Positions 10,266-21,408 of a DNA stretch of 54,230 nt are shown in pieces. Each line of letters begins with the position of its first letter. Position 1 is the stretch's first letter. The notes below the pieces were generated by a model that worked only from the letters and a program-made list of their open reading frames with translations, had not been told where the DNA came from and did not search any database. The translations under genes were made by a program, and so were the position numbers. The stretch is taken from the NCBI GenBank assembly GCA_002633005.1, contig NMRA01000517.1, positions 46,577-100,806 on the forward strand, read 5' to 3'. The stretch is from Phoronis australis. Lineage: Eukaryota > Phoronida > Phoronidae.

Positions 10266-11420
10266 ATTAGACCCCGAGACTAGCCGCGTGAGTTCGCACT
10301 GAAAAATTTCGTTCGCCTGCTCAACTGAGTTTTGGTCGAGGGTTGTAGTCATCAAATCAATACTAATTTCATTGCTTCATTTTCATTTTGTTATTATTGT
10401 TCATCAAGCGAGACTCTGAGGAAGGTATGGTTCTAGATGTGCCATCTCCCGTTCGGCAAAAAAACGCTGCCGATGCGTCTTTTTGTGTTGCAGGGAGCTG
10501 ATTTCACCCGTACGTTTTGATTTGACCCAGATGTCGATCCTGCTTTTTATCCTGAAGTCCCGCTTTTCAATCCAGTTGTTCCGTTTTTTCTTTATTGAAT
10601 GTTGACCGTGTTCGAAATAGCTGCATTGCCTCTTTTTATGAATATTGTTATTTTCCATTGTCCACTCTCTTCAGTAACATAATAATCGTAAAAATGTGTT
10701 CCAATGTCTTGTGTTTACTTAAACATACACTCCATGAATCAGAATTACTAACTTTTGCTTTATGTAGATTTTATTTCTAATCTTTTGTGGAAAGTCCTAG
10801 ACTGCAACCAGTGTTATGAGCTTTCCACATCCAGTACAGTTCAAAGCTTACCTATGGCAATTGTTAGCCTCGGTTTATCTGCAAATTTCTTACAGATTCT
10901 TAAAGTAGTTTATCTCATCTTTCGTATGTGTCGCTGCATTTTGAATTTTTGCTTAAAAACGTAATTGTATGAAACGGCACCAAATGTCCAATTAATTATA
11001 ATATATGAAAATGTATAATATATATTTTGAATGAATGGCAAAATTATCCACAACAAGTGTGAGGGATCCATATTCTTTATAGCGTAGAACATTTTGAAAT
11101 TATTTCCTAATGGCTTATCTAGTCATTTTTATAATCTCTTTTTATGTTACTAATACACTTTGTAATTTTTCTCATTTTGGTAACGCCCTTGGATTTTAAC
11201 AAATTAAGCCAGGTATGCGAAATGACAATCTCTTACGAATTAAATTATTTATCTTATGCTTCTGGTATAATCATCAAGAAATGTCAAAGGCCTTTCTAAT
11301 GACATGACACTTGTGTAAATCGGTTAAAAAAACGGCGGAGTTGCGAGAAGTTTTAACGGCAATAAATTCCGTATCAAGTACAACACTGCGTGTAGTGTTG
11401 ATTATAACGTACGTGGGTAA
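10266..11420. other. Unassigned AT-rich segment present only in the first duplication copy
   Basis: The second copy runs from the LINE tail to the MS4A 3' flank without this stretch. Short ORFs on both strands (for example 10404-10658 minus, 10595-10780 plus) show nothing recognisable. I see no gene here. Confidence 0.4.
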
Positions 11421-11810
11421 AGTGTACAAGTATCAAGAGATAATAAATTTATTTGAAAGTTATTCTGGCATAACATTGAAACTTCAAGCGCTTAATAATT
11501 GTCCCAGTACAGATTTCCTTTCAAAATCTCCGTCACTTGCAATACCATAGTTAGCCTATGATCCGTGTGCATTTAGAGGCAACAAAGCCGACTGTTACTG
11601 CGCACTGTAAAACTCCTGAGTGAGAGGATGTCCCTGGACTGTATGGAAATTAACCCCGTGAAAAATTTTTTAGGGTGCAGTCTGTCGACTTTAGGAAAGC
11701 CGAACAAAGTATCTCTACGACGGAAAACATTCCGCTCAAATCTTGGGCTGCCTGAAACTCGGGCTACCGTGGCGCCTTCGACCTGGTGCTATGGCCGGTG
11801 CACACGTTTT

Positions 11811-12410
11811 TCATGCCTTGAGCTGCACGTGATGTCCGGGGTATGTGGGTGGCTGTGCCCCATAGTACATTTCGTGCTGGACGCCAGGAGCCATCATAAC
11901 TGCCCCTCCTTGCGGAACATATCCTTGTTGGATAGCGACTGTTGCTTGTGGGTAAACCTGGCCTGTAACAACCGTAGTTACAGTATCTGGACGTACGCGA
12001 CAGCAGTACACGGAGGCCATGATGGAAATAAAAAATTCAGCTGCTGCAAACAAAAAGATTGGAATATGTGCACCACTGAACACCAAAAGATATCCATAAC
12101 GTTTTGGTATAGCAAAATAGCCTGCTTCTCCTGTCAATATGGCCGCCATCACGGTAGCTACGATGCAGAAGCCCATATGAAGGTTACATCGCTGTTTAGT
12201 TTTCACTGCAATCCCCGTTGCTCCCGCCACGATAAACCAAATTTCAGTCCAGATTTCGACCAGTCCCCCTCTGTAAACCATTACAAAGCCGTAAATAATG
12301 TAAATTACGATGCCGTTGATGAGGCAAAGACTGCCAAGCACCAGTTGTGTAATGGCCAGGCGGTTAATGAGTGTTAAGTAGTGATCTTGTCGAGGCTCGG
12401 GCGGCTGCAT
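11811..12410 (-). CDS. MS4A/CD20-family four-span membrane protein, intact copy
   Basis: A 199-residue ORF in one coding exon, starting MQPPEPRQDHYLTLINRL. Four hydrophobic segments lie near residues 18-44, 51-69, 78-100 and 113-138. The segment EIWTEIWFIVAGATGIAV between spans 1 and 2 is the CD20/MS4A family signature (Pfam PF04103 type). The cytoplasmic tail is rich in Q, P, Y and G with a PPTYP motif. MS4A proteins are plasma-membrane tetraspans acting in signalling or calcium flux; the role here is unknown. An acceptor (TTCATTGCAG) ends 11 nt before the ATG on the minus strand, so exon 2 runs to 12421 and joins a non-coding exon ending at 13490. A TATA box lies beyond it. A broken paralogue lies at about 19390-19917. 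A 249-residue plus-strand ORF over the same DNA is an antisense shadow. Confidence 0.85.
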   Translation of the reverse strand: MQPPEPRQDHYLTLINRLAITQLVLGSLCLINGIVIYIIYGFVMVYRGGLVEIWTEIWFIVAGATGIAVKTKQRCNLHMGFCIVATVMAAILTGEAGYFAIPKRYGYLLVFSGAHIPIFLFAAAEFFISIMASVYCCRVRPDTVTTVVTGQVYPQATVAIQQGYVPQGGAVMMAPGVQHEMYYGAQPPTYPGHHVQLKA

Positions 12411-13489
12411 TTTCTTTCAAACTGCAATGAAGGAAAATATATAAAAATGCGACTCGGCGAAGTCCAACTTTGTTTCGGTCACCCCGTCCACTTATTCGCC
12501 GATCCCCATTTGTTGCTTATAAGTCGGGTCCAGTTCGTTTTTTTTTTCGAATGTGAAATGACAAGATTTGAGGCTTAAAGTGTTGGCGGGCCGTACGCCG
12601 GCGTACAGGTCTTGTCTACGGATATGTAAATATGGTGGGGAGATTTTGATGGTATTAAAAATAAAACATCAAATTAGAAAACCAGGGATTAACTAAGAAC
12701 CCGCTGCGTTTCACACGTTTCGTTGTGGGCGAAAAATGCTTCAATAATTATGTTAATCTACTGATGGATCTTGGATGGGTGCAACCACTATTTTCCATGG
12801 AAAATGTTCGCATACGTACTAAAAGCGTTATTGAGATGCGTTTTTCATTCTGTCCGTAGGGGTACAGTCTATGAAGTCTCGCTCATTTTAAGCTGATATC
12901 GCTATGTGTTTCCTACGTAACAATATCATCACGTACAAATACTATTACAATTGAAGCAGCATTACGCCCTGTAAGCTGGATAACGGAAATCAAATTAGTC
13001 CAAATACTCACATGACATAGGTCCATTAATATTCCTTACATTGAGAGAATCCTATTTCCGTTACCAACAACTAAGAACATCAAAATCATCAATGGCTCAA
13101 TGAGATAGCACAATTTTTTCAGAGGGACTGGCCAACAATAAAATAGAATATTCGGAAGAGGTGCGCGCACACCTTGCCTGTGACGAGTTCGTAACGGGAA
13201 TAGAAGACTATCACAGTAAGCGATAAGATTGGCTTTACGAGAGTAAAATGTTTAATTTATTTAGTTTTCGTATTTTTAGCCAGCTAAACAAAGCAACTTA
13301 CAACTTTGATTCATGTGGACATAACAAATTAATACTCTCGGGATGTGTCAAAAACTTTTACATGTTTTTTGTCTGTTTATTTTATCGAAAATGTAATCAA
13401 CGTTAAATAACACTAGCCCATAACGCGGCCGAAAATGTTTCTATTTGCGTGCTGTGTGTGTGCTTCGTGTAGAGTACACGATGTCTTAC

Positions 13490-13540
13490 CTGTATCAGCT
13501 GGTGCTGGTCAAACGTAGAGGTCGTGTTACAGCGATAGTC
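13490..13540 (-). other. Predicted non-coding first exon of the MS4A-like gene
   Basis: On the minus strand the sequence reads GCTGATACAG/GTAAGAC, a near-perfect splice donor with the exon edge at 13490, preserved in the paralogue at 21776. With the acceptor at 12422 it gives a 5' UTR intron of about 1.07 kb. The 5' end is placed from the TATA box about 30 bp upstream and is approximate. Confidence 0.6.
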
Positions 13541-13565
13541 TGTTCACGACCAGGTGTTTACAGGG

Positions 13566-13573
13566 TATTTATA
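13566..13573 (-). promoter_or_regulatory. TATA box of the MS4A-like gene
   Basis: The minus strand reads CTTTATAAATACC. TATAAATA is a canonical TATA box, placed so that transcription would start near 13540 and run into the non-coding exon. The paralogous region (about 21851) lacks roughly 35 bp containing this box. Confidence 0.55.
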
Positions 13574-14000
13574 AAGTTGCGAAACATCGGCCTTCTCAGA
13601 ACGCCTCCTTGATTCCAAAAAGTTGTCAACAGAGGCACAGTTTCCTGGATGATAAGGATCGAGCTGACAAGTTGATTGGCCTTCAGTCGCTACGTCACTT
13701 CTCGGTCAATAAGTTACGACCGATAAAGAACAAACAGCGAGATATTTCTCAGTCAACTAGTTCAAGAGCGTGATGCTTCCGCACAGGGCTATAAATTCCG
13801 TGGCCCCTGTAAGACTGACTCAACTTCCTGTTTTCCACGAATGTGTTGACTTCGTGTGTACACGTCACGTACATACTTGTCACCTTTTTACCGTAACAAA
13901 ATAACGAAAGGGTTAAACGCACGAGACCGATAAGATTTTGCTGGCTTTAGGGTGACTGGAATAGAGGTGGGGCTGGGGGTAACAGAAAAAACGAGTGAAA

Positions 14001-15030
14001 TATCACCAAAATCAGAGGAAATTTATAGTTGTATTTTACTATCGTTGTCGGAATGGGTGAAAGTTACGCACTTAAATTACGTGTGTAAATTAATTATTGT
14101 TAATGACGTCCATTAAATCTTTACAGCGGGATTTCCTGATGCCTTTAAGAAAATTTTTACGGCGTAAAGTAAATATTTACCGCGTAAATTTTATGCGTTG
14201 CGCTTTACAAAAGCAAAATATGCGCAGCGCAAAAAGGCGTAAATTATAAAATTACGTGCGCAATTTACAGTGACAAATAACTAACTTATGTGCAAAATTT
14301 GCTTCAGAAAAAATTCATTCACACCATTAGCGATTACTTAACGCTGTAATTAAAGCAGGAATGTTCATGAGCCATGTGAAGTGTCTTTAGGCCCTTTTAC
14401 ATAATGTTAACCTCGCTACACTCGAACTTCGATGTTAACAATCGTTGCCCCCGAAGTTAAGCTATACTGTTCACATCAGCTTAAGATTTATTGAGTGAAT
14501 TCAGCGAAGTCATCGCCAGGGGTAGCGATAATGATGACCTTCACATTCTACAAACATGGACGATGACTTAGAAGTTCACCAAATACATGATCAATTGAAA
14601 CAAAGTGCTTATCCTACCATAGTAATAAATATTAGAACAACATATGAAAAATGTTATAAAGTCACTGGCCGCTTGCTGGCAAACCCCGACAGTGACCCCT
14701 GTTGATAACTCTGGTCAAGTCAAGTCATTTTATACATAGTCGGTATAAGTGATACGAGGGAAAACTCAGGCTAGTATACCGACAAATAAATACATAAATT
14801 ATAGAATAAATAAGTATGAAATTAAAACAAATAAAATACTTTATACATGATTAAAGGATTAAACAATTAGCACCGTAGGGGAGATTATGTTTGAATCAAG
14901 GGCAGTCTCTGCACTAGCACAGTCTCTGCACTAGCACAGTCTCTGCACTAGCACAGTCTCTGCTCTAGCACAGTCTCTGCACTAGCACAGTCTCTGCACT
15001 AGCACGGATGCTCAGTCCTTGACATATTGC
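14001..15030. other. AT-rich interval, no gene; hairpin-rich stretch and a 17-bp minisatellite
   Basis: Positions 14060-14290 are rich in short inverted motifs of the GGCGTAAA / TTTACGCC and TTACGTG type and may be a decayed foldback element. The stretch at 14710-14860 (AAGTCAAGTCATTTTATACA, then A/T-rich) resembles a LINE 3' tail on the minus strand, continuous with the RT fragment at 15.04-15.20 kb. No other content was recognised. Confidence 0.4.
14902..15006. repeat. 17-bp minisatellite, six copies
   Basis: The unit AGTCTCTGCACTAGCAC is repeated almost perfectly (one copy has CTCTAG), directly beside the LINE fragment. Confidence 0.9.
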
Positions 15031-15039
15031 ACAAATGTC

Positions 15040-15200
15040 TTTAAATGTAGGCTTCATCTCGCCTCCTCTGATAAAGAGTTCCACAAATTAGAGCCATAGG
15101 CTCTGAAAAATCGTAGACCATACCGAGTAGTTCTGCACTGGGGAATGTTTGACGTCCTGTTGGATGATCTCAATTATATGGGGTCCTGCGAATTTTTGAG
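15040..15200 (-). pseudogene. C-terminal fragment of a non-LTR retrotransposon reverse transcriptase
   Basis: One minus-strand frame reads LRSSNRTSNIPQCRTTRYG then LRFFRAYGSNLWNSLSEEAR before a stop. The pattern 'YNLRSS ... RTxYGxRxFRxxGxxLWNSLPxxxR' closes the ORF2 of many animal LINEs (Jockey/CR1/RTE groups). No catalytic RT motifs remain and the piece is truncated and interrupted. Confidence is high that it is LINE-derived, low for the clade. Confidence 0.7.
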
Positions 15201-15656
15201 AAAGTCCCACAGAAATGGGGGTGACAAGTGGTTTAAAATTTAGAAAGCTTCTTTTAGAATCATTCTCTGCCCACCAAGCTCTTATAACATTCCGTTTTCA
15301 TAAGCAAATTCGTTGGTTTTTAGATTTAGATGTTCCTGTACTAACGAAAATCGACGGATTCATAGATTAGTTTTGACAATTAGAAGCTAATCTTGTAAGA
15401 ATTGTTCATGTTTCATTGAACTTAGCTGCAACTTGATATTGGAAAAACTCTATAATCCGATCCCCAACTAGTGAAGTACACTTATACAATTTTTGCTTAT
15501 CTAAAATAATTCTCAGACATTGATGAAATTCGAACAGTTCCCAAAAATGTACTCACAACTCAAATGAAAACAATTGCATTGTTTTTTAACTTAGGTACGA
15601 GACTTGCATTTTTCAATTTAAGTTTAAAATCTCACAAACAGGATATCAAAGGAGAA

Positions 15657-15968
15657 TTACGTCATTAAATCAAGATAAACGCATTGCTCATGCTGTAATT
15701 CAAATTCAGGTATGAGATTAATCTTTTCTTCCTCTTTCGTTTGGTCATGGACTTCGCTTTTTGGTGCTTGTTTACTGAGTAACGATTTTGTTAACATACC
15801 TAATGTAAACAGTTTAAATTGATAGTGAACCTGAAAACCGTCACGTACATATCCTTCTGCGTCAGGCCAACAAAGCCGACCATAAGTGTGTGGCACGAAC
15901 AGTTCCTCACGTGACTTCACTGGTTTGCCCGGGGCCATTGGAGGCAGTGAAGATAATAATATAATCAA
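15657..15968 (-). CDS. Unidentified ORF in a dispersed repeat
   Basis: A 103-residue minus-strand ORF with ELFVPHTYGRLCWPDAEGYV and, later, KSEVHDQTKEEEKINLIPEF. A decayed copy lies at 7760-7990, so it belongs to a repeated element rather than a host gene. I do not recognise a domain. The plus-strand flank (CCCGGGGCCATTGGAGGCAG) is shared by both copies. It could be one exon or fragment of a transposon protein. Confidence 0.3.
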   Translation of the reverse strand: MIILLSSLPPMAPGKPVKSREELFVPHTYGRLCWPDAEGYVRDGFQVHYQFKLFTLGMLTKSLLSKQAPKSEVHDQTKEEEKINLIPEFELQHEQCVYLDLMT

Positions 15969-16130
15969 CCGGGCTTGGAAGTGGTAGTTGAAGATTTACA
16001 TTTTGCATGAACGCACCCAGGGGGGCTTGGGGGCTCGAGCGCGCCTCCCATTTAGTGAAGTGGGAAAAAAGGTCCGCCTCAGAGAAACAAAAAGTCCACT
16101 AAACAAGCACAAATGCGCAATTCACATGGG
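15905..16130. repeat. Dispersed repeat, second copy of 7440-7605 and 7930-7990
   Basis: It holds the GGGGCCATTGGAGGCAG block at 15932, AATATAATCAACC at 15957 and the CACCCAGGGGGGCTT block at 16016 in uninterrupted order, so this copy probably keeps the ancestral arrangement. Confidence 0.6.
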
Positions 16131-16136
16131 TGCCCG

Positions 16137-16161
16137 TTTTTTTTTTTTTTTTTTTTTTTTT
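16137..16161. repeat. Homopolymer of 25 T
   Basis: An uninterrupted run of T between the dispersed repeat and the LINE RNase H fragment. It may be the oligo(dA) tail of a minus-strand retroposon. Confidence 0.95.
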
Positions 16162-16329
16162 AGTCTGTCCGCTTTTTTGTTACCAAAAGGTCCACAACGT
16201 CTTCAATCCGACCCCCCTATATTGAAGACTGAGTGCGTGCATGTGTTGAGTTATAAATGTTAATGGGAAACCTTCTGCAAAGAGTGGATACCTATTAGGG
16301 ACACATTGGCTAATTGCACAAAGGTTGTC

Positions 16330-18755
16330 ATTACACTGGGAATGCCGAGAACGCAATGGAATAGTTGTGAACACTGAGGTCTGTGCACTCATTGAAGAGA
16401 ACAGCAAACCAACGGATGCCATTATCTTCACAGATGGGTCAGGCGTCAGGGGTGTCAAATCAGAATGGGGATTGACCTAACGCCAGGATTATGACTGACG
16501 ACTTAACTGACCAATCAGAACGTAATATTCCTGACGCACCTTCGTCTGCGTTTCCAAGCCGCCATTGTATCCGACAAACAACACGTTGTCGGTAAAGCTT
16601 GTTTTAGTCTATAGGTCAAGAAATTGTGCGATAAGAATGTTGAAACGGAGTTGAGATGGCGTGTGTAATTCTGACAGCCGTTATACTGCTCGAGAAGAAT
16701 ATCCCGTCACTTTTTGTGCATTCCCTAAGCCGGAAAGTAATGTCGACTGTGCAAACGACGGATCCGACTGTGCAAACGATGGATCAAACTGTGTGGACGG
16801 CCGCACGAGCGGCTAAACTTTAACTTGGCAATGTTGCTGGATTACTCGAAGGTTAAACACAAATACATTTGTTCCACATTTCAGTTTGGTGGCTATCTGA
16901 CTTTGACTACGGAGTTTCACTCTTCTGGGCGCCTGTGCCTCGGCATCTGCTGGACATCCCAGCACTACTCTTGTCCCCGGAAATTGTTATTTTTAAGGTC
17001 ATTTTTATTATTTTTCATAATTTCGACCTGTAATGGACATCGTTTTGTTTCGTAGCAGAGCTACATTTTTGTTATTCATATACCCGTAGGTTGGCGTTCA
17101 ACTGAACTTCTCACCAAAATTGACAGATTTGATCGGCACAGGGAGGGGCACTAGAATACTGAACTCAAAATCTCGTTCGAGCTGTTGTCATGAAAAAATA
17201 AACAGTTGAATTACTTTTTGTTGAGAACCTCTAGTAAAGTTAGGGAGAGTTCATTTTGTAGTTGTTCAAACATGATACTTGGACTTATGAAGCTTTAAAA
17301 AACAATTTTAGTTATTTTTGTAAATGGCCATTTTTGCCAGTGCACCAGGCTTGTCATCTTTTGTAACCATACCACAACTTAGTGATCATGCTACTTTTAA
17401 AATTAAATGAAAGCTACCATTATGCAATGAAACTAAAAAAATGTGAAGTTCACCTGAAGATTGGCCTAACTTAAATGTCTTTATGGTGCACTGACTTAGG
17501 GCCACATCCATGCATTAATTTGACTTAGACACAGTCCTAGACCTACTGGAGCTAACTGCTTTCCTAGGACAAGACGAGAATGTGCCTGAGCTATAAACCC
17601 GATTTTTTTAATCAAAATATTTCGCTCGAAGATTAGAAAAGTATAAACAGTGTTATCGACTCGACCTTACTCGGAGAATCCCATCAGTTGTGACCTACCT
17701 TTCATTTGGTGTAATTTAGCAGACGGCAGAATAAAAATATCGGCGAACCTTCACAGATTTTGTTCGAAATATCCTGAAATCTATGACATCGTACAGATAA
17801 TTCGACTTTAAGGTACATACCCAGCTTTACATTAACATATTGCAACAGTGGCCTTGTCAGTTTTCAAGTGAAGGTGAACCCCGTGTGGGGTTCTTCGGAT
17901 TTTCGCTGGCTCCGAAATACTTTTCCTCGAACACTTACTTTATCATCGTGGCCTTCACAAATTCCCTAATGATGAACGTACGATTCTTAACTGAAAAGCA
18001 TCGCCTGTTGTCTTTGTCAAAGCGGTTTCGGAAAGTGCAAAATACACTCATCAATGCCACCAGGAACGTGATTTAGCGACAGCGTATTTGCTTTTGACAT
18101 CTTGTTCGTTTGTCGGGTGTCACGTGACTTTTCGCAAGGGGGCGGAGCTTGCTATAGGCCAATTCACAGCACGCGTGAGAGGTCGATGTGTTGCAGAGCA
18201 AAGTGGTGCATACTTGATGACAACCAGCAGCATGCGGATGGAAAAGCAGGCAGCCACGGCTCTCGGTTGGCTCCGTACCACCAGCTACACAGGGGCAGTG
18301 ATTGCTACGGACTCGCAGAGCACGCTACGCAAAATCAAAAGTGGCTTCATTAAACCAGAATGGAAGGATGCAATAAAAGGAAGCAGGCTGAAATGCCTGG
18401 TGTGGTTGTTTACCCCTGGACATGCTGGAGCGACGGGGAATGAAAGAGCAGATGATCTGGCAGGAAAGGTAGAGCTTTTGGAAGATGTCACTTGGAGCAA
18501 GAAGGATGTTTTGATGGCACTGAAAGGCCAGGAGATGGAAGCTTCCTCAGAAAGCACCACCCTGGATTGACTAACTGAGCTTTATGTTGCCAGAGGAAGC
18601 GGCATCAGAACCACCTTACGTGGAGAAAAAAAAGATACCGGATTAACCAGCTCAACATGGGAACCATCAGCAGTGTGACTCTTTCTTGGCTGCTGCAGAG
18701 AAGGACTGAGCATTTGTGGACCTGTCCAATGTGCAGTGATGTCTATCCCTGAGAC
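16330..18755 (+). pseudogene. Non-LTR retrotransposon RNase H domain and C-terminal zinc knuckle, split by an insertion
   Basis: The left part (about 16338-16473) reads ECRERNGIVVNTEVCALIEE then DAIIFTDGSGVRG, the first strand of RNase H with its catalytic D. The right part (from 18165) reads TARVRGRCVAEQSGAYLMTT, MRMEKQAA (E), AVIATDSQST (second D), then FTPGHAGATGNERADDLAGK (H and final D). Downstream, after a frame change, comes RTEHLWTCPMCSDVYP, a Cys-rich ORF end. All RNase H catalytic residues survive. The two halves join in frame (SEWG|FTARVRG) when 16474-18161 is removed. The upstream RT is missing or unreadable. RNase H after the RT is typical of I/Nimb/RTEX-type LINEs; the clade is inferred. 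Confidence 0.72.
16474..18161 (+). mobile_element. 1.69-kb DNA-transposon-like insert with a THAP-like start
   Basis: It interrupts the RNase H domain. The ends are weak inverted repeats: TGACCTAACGCCAG at the left against TGGCCTATAGCAAG, the complement of the right end (10 of 14). ATT flanks both sides, so the target duplication may be ATT or AT. Near 16661 one frame reads VCNSDSRYTAREEYPVTFCAFPKP, which resembles the first half of a THAP domain (C..C, then FxxFPKP), the DNA-binding head of P-element-type transposases and many host proteins. There is no long transposase ORF, so it is degenerate or non-autonomous. Confidence 0.5.
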
Positions 18756-18764
18756 AATGACAAT

Positions 18765-18900
18765 GACAATGGGACACCTTCTGACGACAGCAGCTTGGTT
18801 GTCTCTGATAAAGTCAACAAAAACTACCTGTGATAAGCAATTTGGCATTTTAAATTTAATTCTTATAGTTTTAGTAATTATTATGAACAACAGTTCTATT
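18765..18900 (+). mobile_element. 3' untranslated tail of the same LINE
   Basis: TTCTGACGACAGCAGCTTGG to TTAATTATTATGAACAACAG follows the LINE stop codon and matches 9955-10070. It starts the second copy of the segmental duplication. Confidence 0.6.
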
Positions 18901-19386
18901 CGCAACTCCTGGTGTGTAGCCATGCGTGTCAAGCAGAATGGTCAACAATATGGTTAAAAGTATACAAGTGTGAAGTTACATTCATTTTATGTGAAAGTTA
19001 TTCTGATATAACACTGAAACTACAAGCGCTTAGTAAAACTCTTAGTGCAGTTTTCCTTTTAAATTTTCTGTCACATCCCGTGCCAATTTAGAGAAGGTAA
19101 AGGGGCTGCTGTTCCGGGCTGCATAACCTTCGAGTGACCCTGGAGGCCTTTGGATATGGAATTTGCTGAAACTGGAATATTTCTCGAGAGTTTAATAATT
19201 CATTGTACAGGAAGAAAGTATCTCAACGACGGCATACGGTCCGCTCGAATCTTGGACTGTTGTCTGTAAAATCCGGGGTACTGTCAAACTGTGACGTTTC
19301 GGCCGAGTAATTTGTTGCACACGTGACCCACATCTTGGGCTGTAGGTACTGTCTAGGGTATGTGAGTGGCTGTGCCCCATGACAAG

Positions 19387-19917
19387 CTTCGCCGTGCTAG
19401 GCTACAGGAGTCATCATAACAGCGCCTTCTTGCGGAACATTTCCCTGTTGGACAACGCCTGTTTCTTGTGGGTAAACCTGGCTAACTCTGTCTGGGCGCA
19501 CGCGACAGCAATATACGGAGGCCATAATGGAAACGTAGAATTCAGCTACCGCAAACAAAAAGATAGCAATATGAGGGGGGCTGTATATTATCAAGCCATA
19601 TCCAAATGTATAGGTAGAGCAAAATAGATTGCTTCTCCCGACAATATGGCTGCCATCACGGTAGCCACGATGCAGAAGCCCATGTGAAGGTTGCATCGCT
19701 GTTTAGTTTTCACTGCAATCCCCGTTGCTCCCGCCACGATAAACCAAATTTCAGTCCAGATTTCAATCAGGCCCCCTCTGTAAACCAATACAAGTCCATA
19801 AGAAATGTAAATGACGATGCCGTTGATGAGGCTAAGACTGCCAAGCACCAGCTGTATAATGGCCAGGGAGTTAATGAGAGTTAAGTAGTGATCTTGTCGA
19901 TGCTCGGTCGGCTGCAT
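19387..19917 (-). pseudogene. MS4A-like paralogue, frameshifted
   Basis: The first 96 residues (MQPTEHRQDHYLTLINSLAI and on) closely match the intact gene, including WTEIWFIVAGATGIAV. The frame then ends at 19591. The rest (spans 3-4 loop, span 4 IFLFAVAEFYVSIMASVYCC, tail) continues in another frame to a premature stop at about 19397. A one-base deletion near 19605-19612 explains the shift, and the terminal stop replaces a CAG of copy 1, removing about 25 residues. Acceptor (CTTTCTTCCAG) and donor (21776) signals persist. The TATA segment is missing. A consensus sequencing error could explain the frameshift alone but not the early stop. Confidence 0.75.
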
Positions 19918-20749
19918 TTTCTTTCTAACTGGAAGAAAGGAAAATATATAAAATGCGAATCGACAAAAGATGATTCAACACAAAGGCTGCTATACTTCAG
20001 CCGCTTTCACGATCGTCAAGAAAAAACAAAGCGGCCGTTAGAGGACAAAATATGTTGCAGTCAAGGATACCCAACTTCGTTTCGGTCACGTGACAAATTA
20101 AGATCTTAGTCTTATAGTGGTGACAAGCTGTCACAGGCCCGATCACACTTTTTGTAAGGAGGTTAGATTTTGTAGCAAACCGGTGATGGAAACTAACAGC
20201 TCGCTGCGTTTCAAACGCTTCGTTTGGGGCGGAGTGTCCTAGTATCCACCATTTTGGATGGATGCAACCACTATTTTTCAAGGAAAATGTTCGTATAGGT
20301 CCTAAAAGTGGTATTCAAATGCGTTTTTTATTCTGTCTGGAGGGGGGGGGGGCAGTCTATGATGTCTCGCTCATTTAAAGCATATTGCTGTATTGTGTTT
20401 CCTACGTAACATCATTACGTACAAATACTGTTTCAATCGAAGCTGGATTTCACCCTACTTGCTGACTATCAAAAATCAAATTAGTCCAAATACTCGCATG
20501 ACATCGGTCCCTTAATATTCTTTACATTCATGAGAGGATTCTATTTCCGTTACCCACAAGAAAATCAAAACCATCAATGGCTCAAAATAACACGGTAATC
20601 GGCCCAATGGCTCAAATTAACACAACACGGTAGTAGGGCCAATACCAAAATAGAAAAGTCGTAAATGGTGCACAAGTACACATTGCCTAAGACGGGTTTG
20701 TAATGACGGCATTGAGGCGGGGGGGGGGGGGGGGGCTGGATGGCAGGAG

Positions 20750-20869
20750 NNNNNNNNNNNNNNNNNNNNNNNNNNNNNNNNNNNNNNNNNNNNNNNNNNN
20801 NNNNNNNNNNNNNNNNNNNNNNNNNNNNNNNNNNNNNNNNNNNNNNNNNNNNNNNNNNNNNNNNNNNNN
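20750..20869. other. Assembly gap (120 N) between G tracts
   Basis: The same phrase CTGGATGGCAGGAG stands on both sides of the gap next to G runs, so the true sequence may be a short poly-G tract that sequencing could not cross rather than 120 missing bases. Confidence 0.9.
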
Positions 20870-21072
20870 GGGGGCAGGGGGGCGGGGGGGGGGGGAGGGC
20901 CTGGATGGCAGGAGACTACTAGATTGGGCTCACACCCAATTGCAAGTGTCCGATTTTGACAACCGGCGTATCCATAACGCCGGTAACTATGACTAAGTAA
21001 TGCCGTTCTCAGGCAATATATGCGTGACGATGCGCACTATCACTTCGTTTATATCGTCTGCTCCAATGTGCA

Positions 21073-21408
21073 ATGAAGAAAATTACTTCATTTATTCGAA
21101 AAAAACGAAATCTGAGTGACGATGAAAGAACGGAAGCTGCTGATAAGATGTATGTTTTAATCGCACCCTTAGTGAATCACTCAGAAACTCAGAATTCTCT
21201 CTTTTTGTCGAACATTAAAGTTAAGACTCGCTTACAAAGCAATCAAGTGGTTTATGCTGATTCCAAAAGTGGGTTTGGTCTTTTGCACAAAATAAACAGT
21301 TTTAAAGACAGCAATCTAGTATGCTATGAACTGGCTGCACAAAATATAAAGCATGTTATAAATATTACGGAAAGATGCAGGTTCGCGCGCAAACGCTGTG
21401 AACCATAA
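21073..21408 (+). CDS. Unidentified 111-residue ORF inside an insertion
   Basis: It reads MKKITSFIRKKRNLSDDERT, then a polar, Lys/Asn-rich sequence ending CRFARKRCEP. I recognise no domain. It lies wholly inside DNA unique to duplication copy 2, so a mobile-element origin is likelier than a host gene. It may be a chance ORF. Confidence 0.2.
   Translation: MKKITSFIRKKRNLSDDERTEAADKMYVLIAPLVNHSETQNSLFLSNIKVKTRLQSNQVVYADSKSGFGLLHKINSFKDSNLVCYELAAQNIKHVINITERCRFARKRCEP

Larger units (their letters stand above)
11424..14000. repeat. Segmental duplication, copy 1 (MS4A-like unit)
   Basis: It is collinear with 18960-23430: the 3' flank (TGAAAGTTATTCTG, CTTCAAGCGCTTA), the coding exon, the intron, the non-coding exon, the upstream flank (CACAGTTTCCTGG) and a final match at 13955-13995 to 23375-23420. 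With the LINE tail at 9.95 kb the unit may start there. Copy-specific insertions separate the matching blocks. Confidence 0.75.

Noticed and set aside
11628-12377. 249-residue plus-strand ORF
   Set aside because: It is the antisense of the MS4A-like coding exon; the minus frame has four membrane spans, family motifs and splice signals, while the plus frame resembles nothing known.
12593-12606. Perfect palindrome GTACGCCGGCGTAC as an operator
   Set aside because: Present only in copy 1 of the duplicated intron, with no second site or partner; it could be chance.
16137-16161. Poly-T run as a terminator or origin signal
   Set aside because: In a eukaryotic genome this is more simply a retroposon tail or a microsatellite.
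17840-18076. 78-residue ORF inside the THAP-like insert
   Set aside because: No transposase motif or recognisable domain; too short to support as a gene.
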